Shown piece after piece: positions 23,390 through 34,497 of a stretch of DNA of 64,000 nucleotides. The position numbers and the translations under genes were made by a program. The first letter of the stretch is position 1; every line of letters begins with the position of its first letter. The notes below the pieces were generated by a model. The model had not been told where the DNA came from. It worked only from the letters and a program-made list of their open reading frames with translations, and ran no database searches. This DNA comes from Cherax quadricarinatus (lineage: Eukaryota > Arthropoda > Malacostraca > Decapoda > Parastacidae): contig NW_027195382.1 of NCBI RefSeq assembly GCF_038502225.1, positions 42,501 to 106,500 on the forward strand, in the 5' to 3' direction.

Positions 23390-24653
23390 CAACCGCTGAC
23401 TCTGGGGAAGTGGGGAAGGGAGTCCACCTGAGGTGACATAAGTGGACTCCTGGAGACACTGATCCGGGGAAGGCACCGCTGACTCTGGGGAAGTGGGGAA
23501 GGGAGTCCACTCAGGTGACACAAGTAGACTCCTGGAGACACTGATCCGGGGAAGGCACCGCCGACCTTAGGTAAGTGGGGAACGGAAGACATCCGGAGCG
23601 AGCGGATGGATTCCTGGATTCATAAACTTGGGGAAGGTTGTGGTTGAGGCTGACCTTGTGTAAGTGGGGAAGGGGAGACATCCGGCGGTAGACGGAAGGA
23701 TTCCTGGATACATGATCCTGGGGAAGGCATGAATACATGCAGTTGAGGCTGACCTTGGGTAAGTGGGGAAGGGAAGATATCCGGCGGTAGACGGAAGGAT
23801 TCCTGGATACATGATCCTGGGGAAGGCATGAATACATGCAGTTGAGGCTGACCTTGGGTAAGTGGGGAAGGGGAGACATCCGGAGCGAGCGGATGGATTC
23901 CTGGATACATGAACCTGGGGAAGGCATGAATACATGCAGTTGAGGCTGACCTTGGGTAAGTGGGGAAGGGGAGACATCCGGCGGTAGACGGATGGATTCC
24001 TGGATACATGATCCTGGGGAAGGCATGAATACATGCAGTTGAGGCTGACCTTGGGTAAGTGGGGAAGGGGAGACATCCGGGAGCGAGCGGATGGATTCCT
24101 GGATACATGAACCTGGGGAAGGCATGAATACATGCAGTTGAGGCTGACCTTGGGTAAGTGGGGAAGGGGAGACATCCGGAGCGAGCGGATGGATTCCTGG
24201 ATACATGATCCTGGGGAAGGCATGAATACATGCAGTTGAGGCTGACCTTGTGTAAGTGGGGAAGGGGAGACATCCGATACATGAACCTGGGGAAGGCATG
24301 AATACATGCAGTTGAGGCGGTGGGGAAGGGGAGACATCCGGAGCGAGCGGATGGATTCCTGGATACATGATCCTAAGGAAAGCAAGAATACCGCTGACTC
24401 TGAGGAAGTGGGGAAGGGAGTCCACTCAGGTGACACAAGTAGACTCCTGGAGACACTGATCCGGGGAAGGCACCGCCGACCTTAGGTAAGTGGGGAAGGG
24501 AAGACATCCGGGAGCGAACGGATGGATTCCTGGATTCATGAACTTGGGGAAGGTTGTGGTTGAGGCTGACCTTGGGTAAGTGGGGAAGGGGAGACATCCG
24601 GGAGCGAGCGGATGGATTCCTGGACACATGAACCTGGGGAAGGCTGAGGCTGG

Positions 24654-24655
<2 letters not shown>
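23390..24655. repeat. Minisatellite of ~83- and ~98-bp units
   Basis: Two related unit types are present. The outer units (about 23390-23570 and 24380-24480) contain CTGACTCTGGGGAAGTGGGG and GGACTCCTGGAGACACTGAT. The inner units contain GAGGCTGACCTTGGGTAAGT, GGATGGATTCCTGGATACATG and GGGGAAGGCATGAATACATG. About 12 copies in all. Read on the minus strand the units share blocks with the arrays at 26600-27575 and 27600-29662. Confidence 0.92.

Positions 24656-24659
<4 letters not shown>

Positions 24660-24720
<61 letters not shown>
24660..24720. repeat. (GA)n microsatellite
   Basis: 61 bases of pure AG/GA inside a unit of the surrounding minisatellite. Confidence 0.98.
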
Positions 24721-24724
<4 letters not shown>

Positions 24725-24744
24725 GGCTGACCTTAGGGAACTGA

Positions 24745-24898
24745 GAAAGGGGAGACATCCGGGGGCCCACGGATGGATTCCTGGACACATGAACCTGGGG
24801 AAGGCGAGGGGGGGGGACCTTAAAGACGAACCACTGGCCTCCACGTGGCAAGGTCTGGTAACTCAGAGATAACTCTGAGGCTGACAGTGGTCGCAAAT
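24745..24898. repeat. Left arm of a large inverted duplication
   Basis: The reverse complement of 24826-24898 matches 26497-26577 nearly base for base. The shared core on the plus strand of the right arm runs from CACTGTCAGCCTCAGAG to GGAGGCCAGTGGTTCGT. Further out, GGGCCCACGGATGG here matches the inverted CCGTGGGCCCCCGGATGTC near 27541. Confidence 0.85.
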
Positions 24899-24989
24899 AA
24901 TTTTATTGTTATTATTATTATTACTATTCATAATTCAAGATTTGGATTCATGATTTGGATTCAAAAGCGTCGACCTCAACAGTAGCTAT

Positions 24990-25612
24990 TGTGGTCTTAT
25001 TCCCACTCCAGCCTCCCTGACAGTAGCCACGGTGATGTTATTCCCACTCCAGCCTCCCTGACAGTAGCCACGGTGGCGTTATTCCCACTCCAGCCTCCCT
25101 GACAGTAGCCACGGTGATGTTATTCCCACTCCAGCCTCCCTGACAGTAGCCACGGTGATGTTATTCCCACTCCAGCCTCCCTGACAGTAGCCACGGTGGC
25201 GTTATTCCCACTCCAGCCTCCTTGACAGTAGCCACGGTGATGTTACTCCCACTCCAACCTCCGTGACAGTAGCCATGGTGGTGTTATTCCCACTCCAGTT
25301 TCCCTGACAGTAGCCACGGTGATGTTATTCCCACTCCTCCCTCCCTGACAGTAGCCACGGTGGTGTTATTCCCACTCCAGTTTCCCTGACAGTAGCCACG
25401 GTGATGTTATTCCCACTCCTCCCTCCCTGACAGTAGCCACTGTGATGTTATTCCCATTCCAGTCTCCCTGACAGTAGCCACTGTGATGTTATTCCCATTC
25501 CAGTCTCCCTGACAGTAGCCACTGTGATGTTATTCCCATTCCAGTCTCCCTGACAGTAGCCACGGTGATGTTATTCCCACTCCAGCCTCCCTGACAGTAG
25601 CCACGGTGGTGT
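24990..25612. repeat. 41-bp minisatellite (~15 copies)
   Basis: The unit contains CCCACTCCAGCCTCCCTGAC then AGTAGCCACGGTGATGTTATT. It lies in the centre of the inverted duplication. Confidence 0.95.
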
Positions 25613-25975
25613 TACTGAGTTGTACTCTTCTGTGTTACTGTACTGTACTCTTCTGTGTTTCTTTGCTTACTCTTCTGTTATTGTACTCTTCTGTGTTACT
25701 GTACTGTACTGATCTTCTGTGTTACTGTACTGATCTTCTGTGTTACTACTGTACTGATCTTCTGTGCTACTGTACTGTACTGATCTTCTATGTTACTGTA
25801 CTGGTCTTTTGTGTTACTGTACTGATCTTCTGTGTTACTACTGTACTGATCTTCTGTGGTACTGTACTGTACTGATCTTTTGTGTTACTTTACTGATCTT
25901 TTGTGTTACTGTACTGATGTGTGTTACTGTGCTGTACTGTTCTTGTATGTTACTGTACTGATCTTGTGTTTCTTT
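25613..25975 (+). repeat. Degenerate relative of the 26-bp minisatellite
   Basis: Variable units such as TCTTCTGTGTTACTGTACTG are built from the same words as the 26-bp arrays at 5033 and 11020 (GTACTGTACTG, TCTTCTGTGTTA), with indels. It starts inside the last 41-bp unit. Confidence 0.8.
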
Positions 25976-26204
25976 ACTGTGACAAGTGTTGAAGACTGAG
26001 CACATCTGTTTCTAACTCTCAGTCAGTTAGTATATATTTTGATAGAATTACCGACAATATGTAAAGTAAAAGGACACAAGTGCAACTAATGTGACATTTT
26101 ATTGTGTAAAATAAATAATAATAATTATAATAATAATAATCTCAATTACTGCAAGTACATGATACAATTACTACAGACCAGCTGACATTGTTGACGGGAT
26201 CCAT

Positions 26205-26440
26205 CCATCTGAACAAGTGATAACAATAACTACTTAACACTAGGCGAACAAGTGATAACAATAACTACTTAACAATAGGTGAACAAGTGATAATAACTAC
26301 TCACTACTAGGTGAACAAGTGATAATAACTACTCACTACTAGGTGAACAAGTGATAATAACTACTCACTACTAGGCGAACAAGTGATAATAACTACTCAC
26401 TACTAGGTGAACAAGTGATAACTTACTACTAGGTGAACAG
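26205..26440. repeat. ~32-bp minisatellite (~7 copies)
   Basis: Imperfect units of AGGTGAACAAGTGATAATAA then CTACTCACTACT. The first two units carry a CAATAACTACTTAACA variant. The preceding 225 bases (25976-26204) are AT-rich and hold no gene. Confidence 0.88.
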
Positions 26441-26496
26441 CAGCAACAAGTGTCAGGAAACTTGCCGGGATTGATCCAGGTGAAACACTGAGCATA

Positions 26497-26580
26497 TTAT
26501 TACCACTGTCAGCCTCAGAGTTATCTCTGAGTTACCAGATCTTGCTACGTGGAGGCCAGTGGTTCGTATATAAGGTCCAC
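26497..26580. repeat. Right arm of the inverted duplication
   Basis: Reverse-complement partner of 24826-24898, with only a few substitutions (for example CTTGCTACGTGG against CTTGCCACGTGG). Both arms border a minisatellite that starts with CTTCCCCAGGTTCATGTGTC or a similar sequence. Confidence 0.85.
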
Positions 26581-26599
26581 TTACTGTGTTTTTGATGGT

Positions 26600-27575
26600 T
26601 TCCCCAGGTTCATGTGTCCCCTCAGATATTCTCCCTTCCTCACTTCCTATCCTACATTCAGTAATCTTGCATCTAAGTCTTCCCCAGGTTCATGTGTCTA
26701 GGAGTCCATCTGTGTCCCCTCAGATATTCTCCCTTCCTCACTTACCATCCTACACTTCCTATCCTAAACTTCCTATCCTACACTTCCCATCCTACACTAC
26801 ATCTTCCCCAGGTTCATGTGTCCAGGAGTCCATCTGTGTCCCCTCAGATATTCTCCCTTTCTCACTTCCCATCCTACACTTCCTATCCTAAACTTCCTAT
26901 CGTACACTTCCCATCTACACTAAGTCTTCCCCAGGTTCATGTGTCCAGGAGTCCATCTGTGTCCCCTCATATTCTCCCTTCCTCACTTACCATCCTACAC
27001 TTCCTATCCTAAACTTCCTATCCTACACTTCCCATCCTACACTAAATCTTCCCCAGGTTCATGTGTCCAGGAGTCCATCTGTGTCCCCTCAGATATTCTC
27101 CCTTCCTCACTTCCCATCCTAAACTTCCTATCGTACACTTCCCATCCTACACTAAGTCTTCCCCAGGTTCGTGTGTCCAGGAGTCCATCTGTGTCCCCTC
27201 AGATATTCTCCCTTCCTCACTTCCCATCCTAAACTTCCTATCGTACACTTCCCATCCTACACTAAATCTTCCCCAGGTTCATGTGTCCAGGAGTCCATCT
27301 GTGTCCCCTCAGATATTCTCCCTTCCTCACTTCCTATCCAACACTTCCCATCCTACACTAAGTCTTCCCCAGGTTCATGTGTCCAGGAGTCCATCTGTGT
27401 CCCCTCAGACATTCTCCCTTCTTCACTTCCTATCCTACACTTCCTATCCTATATTTCCTATCCTACACTTCCTATCCTATATTTCCTATCCTACACTTCC
27501 TATCCCAACTTTTGCATCTAAGCCTTCCCCGGGAATTCATCCGTGGGCCCCCGGATGTCTTCCCTTGAAGTCTGG
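26600..27575 (+). repeat. ~110-124 bp minisatellite (~8 copies)
   Basis: Units contain TTCCCCAGGTTCATGTGTCC, AGGAGTCCATCTGTGTCCCC and a run of CTTCCTATCC/CTTCCCATCC sub-repeats of variable number. The first half resembles the reverse complement of the 98-bp unit at 23600-24640. Confidence 0.92.
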
Positions 27576-27599
27576 TGATGCCTCACCTAGTCCTACCCC

Positions 27600-29662
27600 C
27601 CGGTCCATGGTCAGCAAGTCCCACCCCAGGTCCGTGGATCCAGGTATTCACCCTTCACCACTTCCCTGAGGTCAGCAAGTCCCACCCCAGGTCCGTGGGA
27701 TATACACCCTTCACCACTTCCTGAGGTCAGCAAGTCCCACCCCAGGTCCGTGGATCCAGGTATTCATTCACCACTTCCCTGAGGTCAGCAAGTCCCACCC
27801 AAGGTCCGTGGATCCCACTTCCCTGAGGTCAGTAAGTCCCACCCCAGGTCCGTGGATCCAGGTATTCACCCTTCACCACTTCCCTGAGGTCAGCAAGTCC
27901 CACCCCAGGTCCGTGGTTCCAGGTATACACCCTTCACCACTTCCCCGAGGTCAGCAAGTCCCACCCCAGGTCCGTGGTTCCAGGTATTCACCCTTCACCA
28001 CTTCCCCGAGGTCAGCAAGTCCCACCCCAGGTCTGTGGTTCCAGGTATTCACCCTTCACCACTTCCCTGAGGTCAGCAAGTCCCACCCCAGGTCCGTGGA
28101 TCCAGGTATACACCCTTCACCACTTCCCCGAGGTCAGCAAGTCCCACCCTAGGTCCGTGGATCCAGGTATACACCCTTCACCACTTCCCCGAGGTCAGCA
28201 AGTCCCACCCCAGGTCCGTGGATCCAGGTATTCACCCTTCACCACTTCCCTGAGGTCAGCAAGTCCCACCCCAGGTCCGTGGATCCAGGTATTCACCCTT
28301 CACCACTTCCCTGAGGTCAGCAAGTCCCACCCCAGGTCCGTGGTTCCAGGTATTCACCCTTCACCACTTCCCTGAGGTCAGCAAGTCCCACCCCAGGTCC
28401 GTGGATCCAGGTATTCACCCTTCACCACTTCCCTGAGGTCAGCAAGTCCCACCCCAGGTCCGTGGATCCAGGTATTCACCCTTCACCACTTCCCTGAGGT
28501 CAGCAAGTCCCACCCCAGGTCCGTGGATCCAGGTATTCACCCTTCACCACTTCCCTGAGGTCAGCAAGTCCCACCCCAGGTCCGTGGATCCAGGTATTCA
28601 CCCTTCACCACTTCCCTGAGGTCAGCAAGTCCCACCCCAGGTCCGTGGATCCAGGTATACACCCTTCACCACTTCCCTGAGGTCAGCAAGTCCCACCCCA
28701 GGTCCGTGGATCCAGGTATTCACCCTTCACCACTTCCCTGAGGTCAGCAAGTCCCACCCCAGGTCCGTGGATCCAGGTATTCACCCTTCACCACTTCCCT
28801 GAGGTCAGCAAGTCCCACCCCAGGTCCGTGGATCCAGGTATTCACCCTTCACCACTTCCCTGAGGTCAGCAAGTCCCACCCCAGGTCCGTGGATCCAGGT
28901 ATTCACCCTTCACCACTTCCCTGAGGTCAGCAAGTCCCACCCCAGGTCCGTGGATCCAGGTATTCACCCTTCACCACTTCCCTGAGGTCAGCAAGTCCCA
29001 CCCCAGGTCCGTGGATCCAGGTATACACCCTTCACCACTTCCCCGAGGTCAGCAAGTCCCACCCCAGGTCCGTGGATCCAGGTATTCACCCTTCACCACT
29101 TCCCTGAGGTCAGCAAGTCCCACCCCAGGTCCGTGGATCCAGGTATTCACCCTTCACCACTTCCCTGAGGTCAGCAAGTCCCACCCCAGGTCCGTGGATC
29201 CAGGTATTCACCCTTCACCACTTCCCCGAGGTCAGCAAGTCCCACCCCAGGTCTGTGGTTCCAGGTATTCACCCTTCACCACTTCCCTGAGGTCAGCAAG
29301 TCCCACCCCAGGTCCGTGGATCCAGGTATTCACCCTTCACCACTTCCCCGAGGTCAGCAAGTCCCACCCCAGGTCCGTGGATCCAGGTATTCACCCTTCA
29401 CCACTTCCCTGAGGTCAGCAAGTCCCACCCCAGGTCCGTGGATCCAGGTATTCACCCTTCACCACTTCCCTGAGGTCAGCAAGTCCCACCCCAGGTCCGT
29501 GGATCCAGGTATTCACCCTTCACCACTTCCCTGAGGTCAGCAAGTCCCACCCCAGGTCCGTGGATCCAGGTATTCACCCTTCACCACTTCCCTGAGGTCA
29601 GCAAGTCCCACCCCAGGTCCGTGGATCCAGGTATTCACCCTTCACCACTTCCCTGAGGTCAG
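27600..29662 (+). repeat. 61-bp minisatellite (~33 copies)
   Basis: The unit contains CCCCAGGTCCGTGGATCCAG, GTATTCACCCTTCACCACTT and CCCTGAGGTCAGCAAGTCCC. The first few copies are shortened. Several two-base variants (CCGAGG, GGTTCC, GTATACAC) are shared among copies in the first half. Confidence 0.96.
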
Positions 29663-30440
29663 CAGTTTCAGCCAGCCTTGAAGTACTGTCCATATATGAT
29701 ATTACTACACAAGTGTATTAATATCAGTATACAGAGGTAGATGTTATTACAGAGGAGGACACGCAGATAATCTGCGCTCTGTAATAACATCCTCCTGGAC
29801 AGACTCGAACGTCGACTACCTGAGACATGAGAGATCTCTATCACAGTTCGTCCACCAAGAACTGGCCACTAGTGAAAATCTGGAACATATATTTATTTTT
29901 AATATTGTTCCTATGTTAATTGTTAGCTTGATTAATTATTTAGTTGTATAAGTGCTTTTGTGAACGTATTTAGGTTCGTAGATTAGTGTTGTTGTGTGAA
30001 CGTTAGCGGCGCGTGACGCGTCAAGCGTTGAATTATACGAAAAATATGAAAAGAATTGAAAAATGAGTTAATGTTACCGAGAAAGAGCTGAAGAATCTGG
30101 TAATATTTTGGTGTATGTCTCGTCTCTGTACGATAATTCTCTAAAAAGGTTACCGTAATTATAATAAATGAGGTAAATGCGTAATTGTTGTGACGTATAC
30201 CATAACAGTAGTATATTTGTTGTCATTTTCTAGACATTTTTCGTCATTTTTTTGCTCATATTTTAGTGCCAAATGCTACAAAATACAAATTGGTAACTCT
30301 CTGAGTGGCTGCAGTTTGAGCTGCTTCAACCACAAGTCTCTCAGTGTTGACTAACAGTCGACAGGGAGAGGGGGTGTGCTGCTCTGAGTGACCAGCAGAC
30401 CCTAGTGACCCGTAATTTTGCCATATATAGTACAAATTTC
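29663..30440. other. Unique-looking spacer
   Basis: AT-rich, with the compound hairpin listed separately at 29740-29791. No gene is supported. The ORF starting at 30448 follows. Confidence 0.5.
29740..29791. repeat. Compound perfect hairpin
   Basis: A 15-bp perfect outer stem (GATGTTATTACAGAG at 29740-29754 with CTCTGTAATAACATC at 29777-29791) encloses a 7-base bulge. Inside it is an inner perfect 7-bp stem, CGCAGAT-A-ATCTGCG (29762-29776). Confidence 0.85.
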
Positions 30441-30447
30441 ATACACA

Positions 30448-31020
30448 ATGCCTCGCCCGAAGAGACAGTATTCGCATGCGATCAGCCGGAAGCGATTAGA
30501 AATTATGAAAAAAGCTAAAGAAATGAAGGCAGGTAGAGTAGCAGACTCGTGGCTGCCATCACTAACACTGCTCAAGACAACACACTGTTTACTGCTGGGG
30601 AAGTAACTGATGTTTCTGAAGACCAGTCACTTGTTGAACAAGTGAAGCGAAAGCGTAAGATGATCTGTGTAGCCAGCACCTCCATGGTCACCCAAGATGC
30701 CGGCAGCAGCACTGTGGCCATCCCAGATGTGGCCACCCCACGTGGCCGTGCCAGACCTAGAGGATTGAAGCGTGAACAAGGTGACTCATCTGTGGCCACC
30801 ACCACCATTGTGGCCACAGTGACCACGCCTTTACCCATATATACATCTGTTTTGACCACACCTGTGGTTACATATGTGACAACCTCATCACAAATGACCA
30901 TATTTCCTGCGGCCACCCTAGACATGGTCACCCCAGATGTGGCCACCCTAGACATGGCCACCCCAGATGTGGCCACTACTGTCGCCAGCTCATCTGACCC
31001 CCAGCTCAGCTGTCACCATC
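30448..31020 (+). pseudogene. Broken ORF of unknown function
   Basis: It starts MPRPKRQYSHAISRKRLEIM, strongly basic for the first 30 residues. Near 30545-30555 a one-base shift moves the likely continuation to another frame, giving AAITNTAQDNTLFTAGEV and then a basic KRKRK patch, an AT-hook-like RGRARPRG and a long Thr/Val/Ala-rich stretch. The end is built from DVATLDMATPDVAT-type repeats and runs into the 30-bp repeat at 31005. I do not recognise the family. A basic start plus an AT-hook-like patch suggests a nuclear protein or a protein from a mobile element, but this is only inference. No introns or promoter could be identified. Confidence 0.35.
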
Positions 31021-31145
31021 TCAGCTGACCACAGCTCAGCTGACCCTGTCTCAGCTGTCACCATCTCGGCTGACCCTGTCTCAGCTGTCACCATCTCAGC
31101 TGACCACAGCTCAGCTGACCCTGTCTCAGCTGTCACCATCTCAGG
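31005..31145. repeat. CAGCTGACC-rich short tandem repeat
   Basis: Units of about 30 and 48 bases built from CAGCTGTCACCATCT and CAGCTGACCCTGTCT. The piggyBac-like relic starts directly after it. Confidence 0.85.
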
Positions 31146-31756
31146 TGGAATCTGTCATTATCCTTTTGGCTGTTATGACAAAGGAACTGTACGCCTAAGC
31201 AACCTAAACCTCTTAGATGGCATGACTTCTGTAACCTGGGGTACCTTAGTTGCACTTGCCCAATAGTTATCTATAGATGGGTATGGACAAATACCCATGG
31301 GTATGGACAGAATACCTATGAACTTCATGATTTCTTCAGAATCAGTTACAAAAGTAGTATCTATGTTTTTTTGTTTGGCATGCAAATTTTTGATATGTGA
31401 TGTTGTCTATCACATTTTGAGTAAAAAACTTGCTACAATTATCAAATGCACAGATAATTTCTAGAGGCTTTTCATGTTGGTATATAATCAAAGAGTCATT
31501 TTGGATGTTTTTTTTTTTTGCTCCATTGTGTCTGAGCTTGAACAGCTTGAAGAGTAAGTTCATCATGAAGATCATCATCACGGTACTCCTCGACCGTAAT
31601 ACCTTCCTTTCTCTGGGCTAATTTAGGCTTTTTGGATGACCTGTCTCCCTCCTCATCACTTGACACCTCTGCATCTGGTGGCAAGTATTCATCACTTCTC
31701 TTTGGAGGACTCACCGACTCACCATTAAACAATTTCTCATTGATCTGGAAGGACAA
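31146..31756 (-). pseudogene. piggyBac-like transposase, N-terminal relic
   Basis: Minus-strand segments in three frames form the start of a piggyBac-type (DDE_Tnp_1_7) transposase. An acidic leader has SSDEEGDRSSKKPKL. A block KPLEIICAFDNCSKFFTQNV corresponds to the family's P-x-x-x-F-x-x-F-F segment. Then EEIMKFIGILSIPMGI and YPSIDNYWA correspond to the E-I-x-x-F-x-G-I-x-x-x-M-G-I and P-S-x-x-x-Y-W blocks, and MPSKRFRLLRRT corresponds to the M-S-x-x-R-F segment. A further shifted frame gives NSQKDNDRFHL, where the family has its L-H-F-x-D-N region. The catalytic Asp part is missing because the relic ends at the CAGCTG repeat. At least three frameshifts make it a dead fragment. Confidence 0.7.
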
Positions 31757-31934
31757 TTAGAATGTTCTGTACACACCCAAGACACTACCGAATTTATATA
31801 TGCATTAGAAAAATTATTATAAATATTTATTTACTGAAATTGCTAATTTGAACTTGAGGGCGGGGTAGTGGTCAGCCTAGGAAAGGCTGGAGGGAGGGGG
31901 TAAGGAGGTTTTGTGTGCGAGGGGCTTGGACTTT

Positions 31935-33480
31935 CAGGCAGTTAATGATATGCCCATGCACTCTGCCCCAGGCCCGGGCTCTTGGAGCTCCGTGTTCATC
32001 AAGAACTGCAAGAAGCCTCTGTTACGTGCCTTCAGCATTCTATGGAGGGAGCATGGACACAGGGGTCCTCCCACAATCACTAAAAACAACATACATAGCC
32101 CCATTCCGCAAAGGTGGCAGCAAAGCAGTTGCAAAGAACTACAGACCGATAGCACTCACAACCCATATAAAAATCTCTGAAAGGGTTCTAAGAAGCAATA
32201 TCTCCAAACACCTACATATTCATCAGTTACGCAACCCAGGGCAACACAGGTATAGAGCAGGTCGCTCCTGCCTGTCCCAGCTACTGGACCACAATGGCAA
32301 GGTCCTGGATACTCTAGAGGATAAACAAAATGCAGATGTAGTATTCACAGATTTTGCGAAAGCGTTCGACAAGTGTGGCCACCGTGTAATAGCGCACAAA
32401 AGTTGGTGGATGGATCTATAACTTCCTAACAAATAGAACACAAAGAATGATAGTAAAGAGAGTAAAGTCTAAGGTAGCTACAGTGAAGGTCTGTTCCACA
32501 AGGCACAGTACTCGCTCCTATCCTGTTCCCCATCCTCATATCTGACATAGGCAGAGATGTAAGCCATAGTTCCATGTCTTCCTTTGCAGATGACCCCCGA
32601 ATTGCCATGACAGTGTCTTCCATCGAAGGCACTGCTAGACTCCAAGTGGACATCAACCAAATCTTTAAATAGACCGCAGAAAACAATATTATATTCATTG
32701 AAGAGAAATATCAACTACTCAAATATGGAAAACTTGAGGAAATAAAAACTGTATCAGGGAATACAACAAGTTCTAAGTAGACAATAGAACGAGAAACTAA
32801 TGTGCAGGACCTGGGAGTGATAATGTCACCTTCCAAGACCACAACAATGTATCTATCTCATCTGCTAGAAAAATGATAGGATGGATAATGAGAACCTTCA
32901 GAACTAGGGATGCCAAGCCCATGATGATTCTCTTCAAATCGCTTGTTCTCTCTAGGCTGGAATACTGCTGTACTTTAATTGCCCCCTTCAAGGCAAGCGA
33001 AATTGATGGCCTGGAGAGTGTACAGAGAACTTTCACTGCACACACAAGTACGATGAAGCACCTAAATTACTGGAAATGGTTGAAGTCCCTTGATTTGTAT
33101 TCCTTGGAACGCAGGCGAGAAAGATACATGATAATATACACTTGGAAAATCCTAGGGAAATTAGTACCAAACTTGCACACGAAAATCACTCCCTACCATA
33201 GCAAAACACTCAGCAGGAGATGCAACATTTCTCAAATGAAAAGCAGTGGTGCCACGAGTGCACTAAGAGACAGCACAATAAGTGTGAAGGGCTCAAGACT
33301 GTTCAACTGCCTCTCAGGATACGTATGGGGAATTACCAATAGACCCCTTGCTGACTTTTAAGAAGGCGTTGGACAGGCACTTAAAGTCAGTACCTGATGT
33401 ACCGGGCTGTGGGTCATACGTCGCTTTGTGGCGCCCGTACTTTTCACTTGGGGTATGTTACAGTGCCTGCCGAGTCTTCT
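31935..33480 (+). pseudogene. LINE reverse transcriptase relic
   Basis: A 5'-truncated ORF2 of a non-LTR retrotransposon spread over several frames. The order is: APGPGSW; APFRKGGSKAVAKNYRPIAL; GRSCLSQLLDH; RT motif A as VVFTDFAKAFDKCGHRV; then a frame with SSFADDPRIAM, where the FADD of motif C is intact; then NVQDLGVIMSPS; and the conserved C-terminal part LFKSLVLSRLEYCC, then LESVQRTFTA and RRRERYMIIYTWKIL, ending near a KALDRHLKSVPD-like tail. Frameshifts occur near 32040, 32400 and 32700 and there are several stops. The endonuclease domain is absent. The clade (Jockey/CR1-like or another) is not determined. Confidence 0.8.
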
Positions 33481-34059
33481 GCTGTCGTAGGCAGTGATTT
33501 CTGTGTTATTTCATGATCACATTTTTAAGTACTTTAAATTATCTCATGAAAACCTCGTTACAGATGTCAATAACATACAACCTTCTACGTATATTTGCAA
33601 CATTTTCCACATCGTTCCCTGTATCACCCAATCATATTTTTACTTCCAATTCCACAAATGGCACTTCTTTAACTTATATAATTAACGTTGATGCTTCAAT
33701 GAAAACGCCTCGAGTCATGTGGTTTTCAGTTTCTAAATCTCCTCTTTTGTGAATATACTTTATCTTTATAATCACTACTACAGACATAATACTGCATTAC
33801 GCTTTACTTCATATAAGTAAAAATGTTTATTTCCGTATAATTCCTATTATTTCTCATGTCCCTTTACCTCTTGTACAAAGGAAATACATGAACTTTCAAT
33901 GCTAATCCTGTGTCTCGTGTCCCTCCTTCATACATACACCGAACAAATACACCAATAATTTTTCAGATTACTCCCTTTACACTGCTTGCAGTTTCTCAAT
34001 TTTAATTTCATTTACCAAAAGCTGTTTCTATTACATTTTCAACATTCTGCTGTTCCTCT
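33481..34059. other. AT-rich spacer, no gene seen
   Basis: Only short frames without recognisable domains. Confidence 0.5.
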
Positions 34060-34165
34060 CACTTCACACACACCTCCGGCTAACTTCACACACACCTCCG
34101 GCTAACTTCACACACGCCTCCGGCTCACTTCACACACGCCTGCGGCTCACTTCACACACGCCTGC
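34060..34165. repeat. 22-bp tandem repeat (5 copies)
   Basis: Copies of ACTTCACACACACCTCCGGC plus two bases. The following 34166-34497 is AT-rich with no gene. Confidence 0.9.
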
Positions 34166-34497
34166 GACTCTCCACTCACTCTAATACATGTAAATTATTT
34201 TCGTTGAATACGATTTTTTTCTGCATTCTTTTTATCTACTGTGCATTGAGTAATTTCTTGAAATATATTTGTCATCTTCCCTTAGTCAGCTTTCCAATTC
34301 TTTCGATCTTCATAGATCCATTTACACCTTTTCTATCCTCTTCTTATATTTTATCAAAAAGCTTTTTTGGGGTTCAAGTGGTCGCTCACATTCTATTTCG
34401 TATTCTTTATTACTCTCTATTATCTTTCTCTTATTTTCCAGCGATTTTTTTCTTCTCAATATTTATCATCATTCCACTAAGCATCTCCCGATGTCAC

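Noticed and set aside
22973..23521. 182-codon minus-strand frame
   Set aside because: Half of it is the GGGGAAGTGGGG minisatellite and the rest shows no domain or coding bias that I can see.
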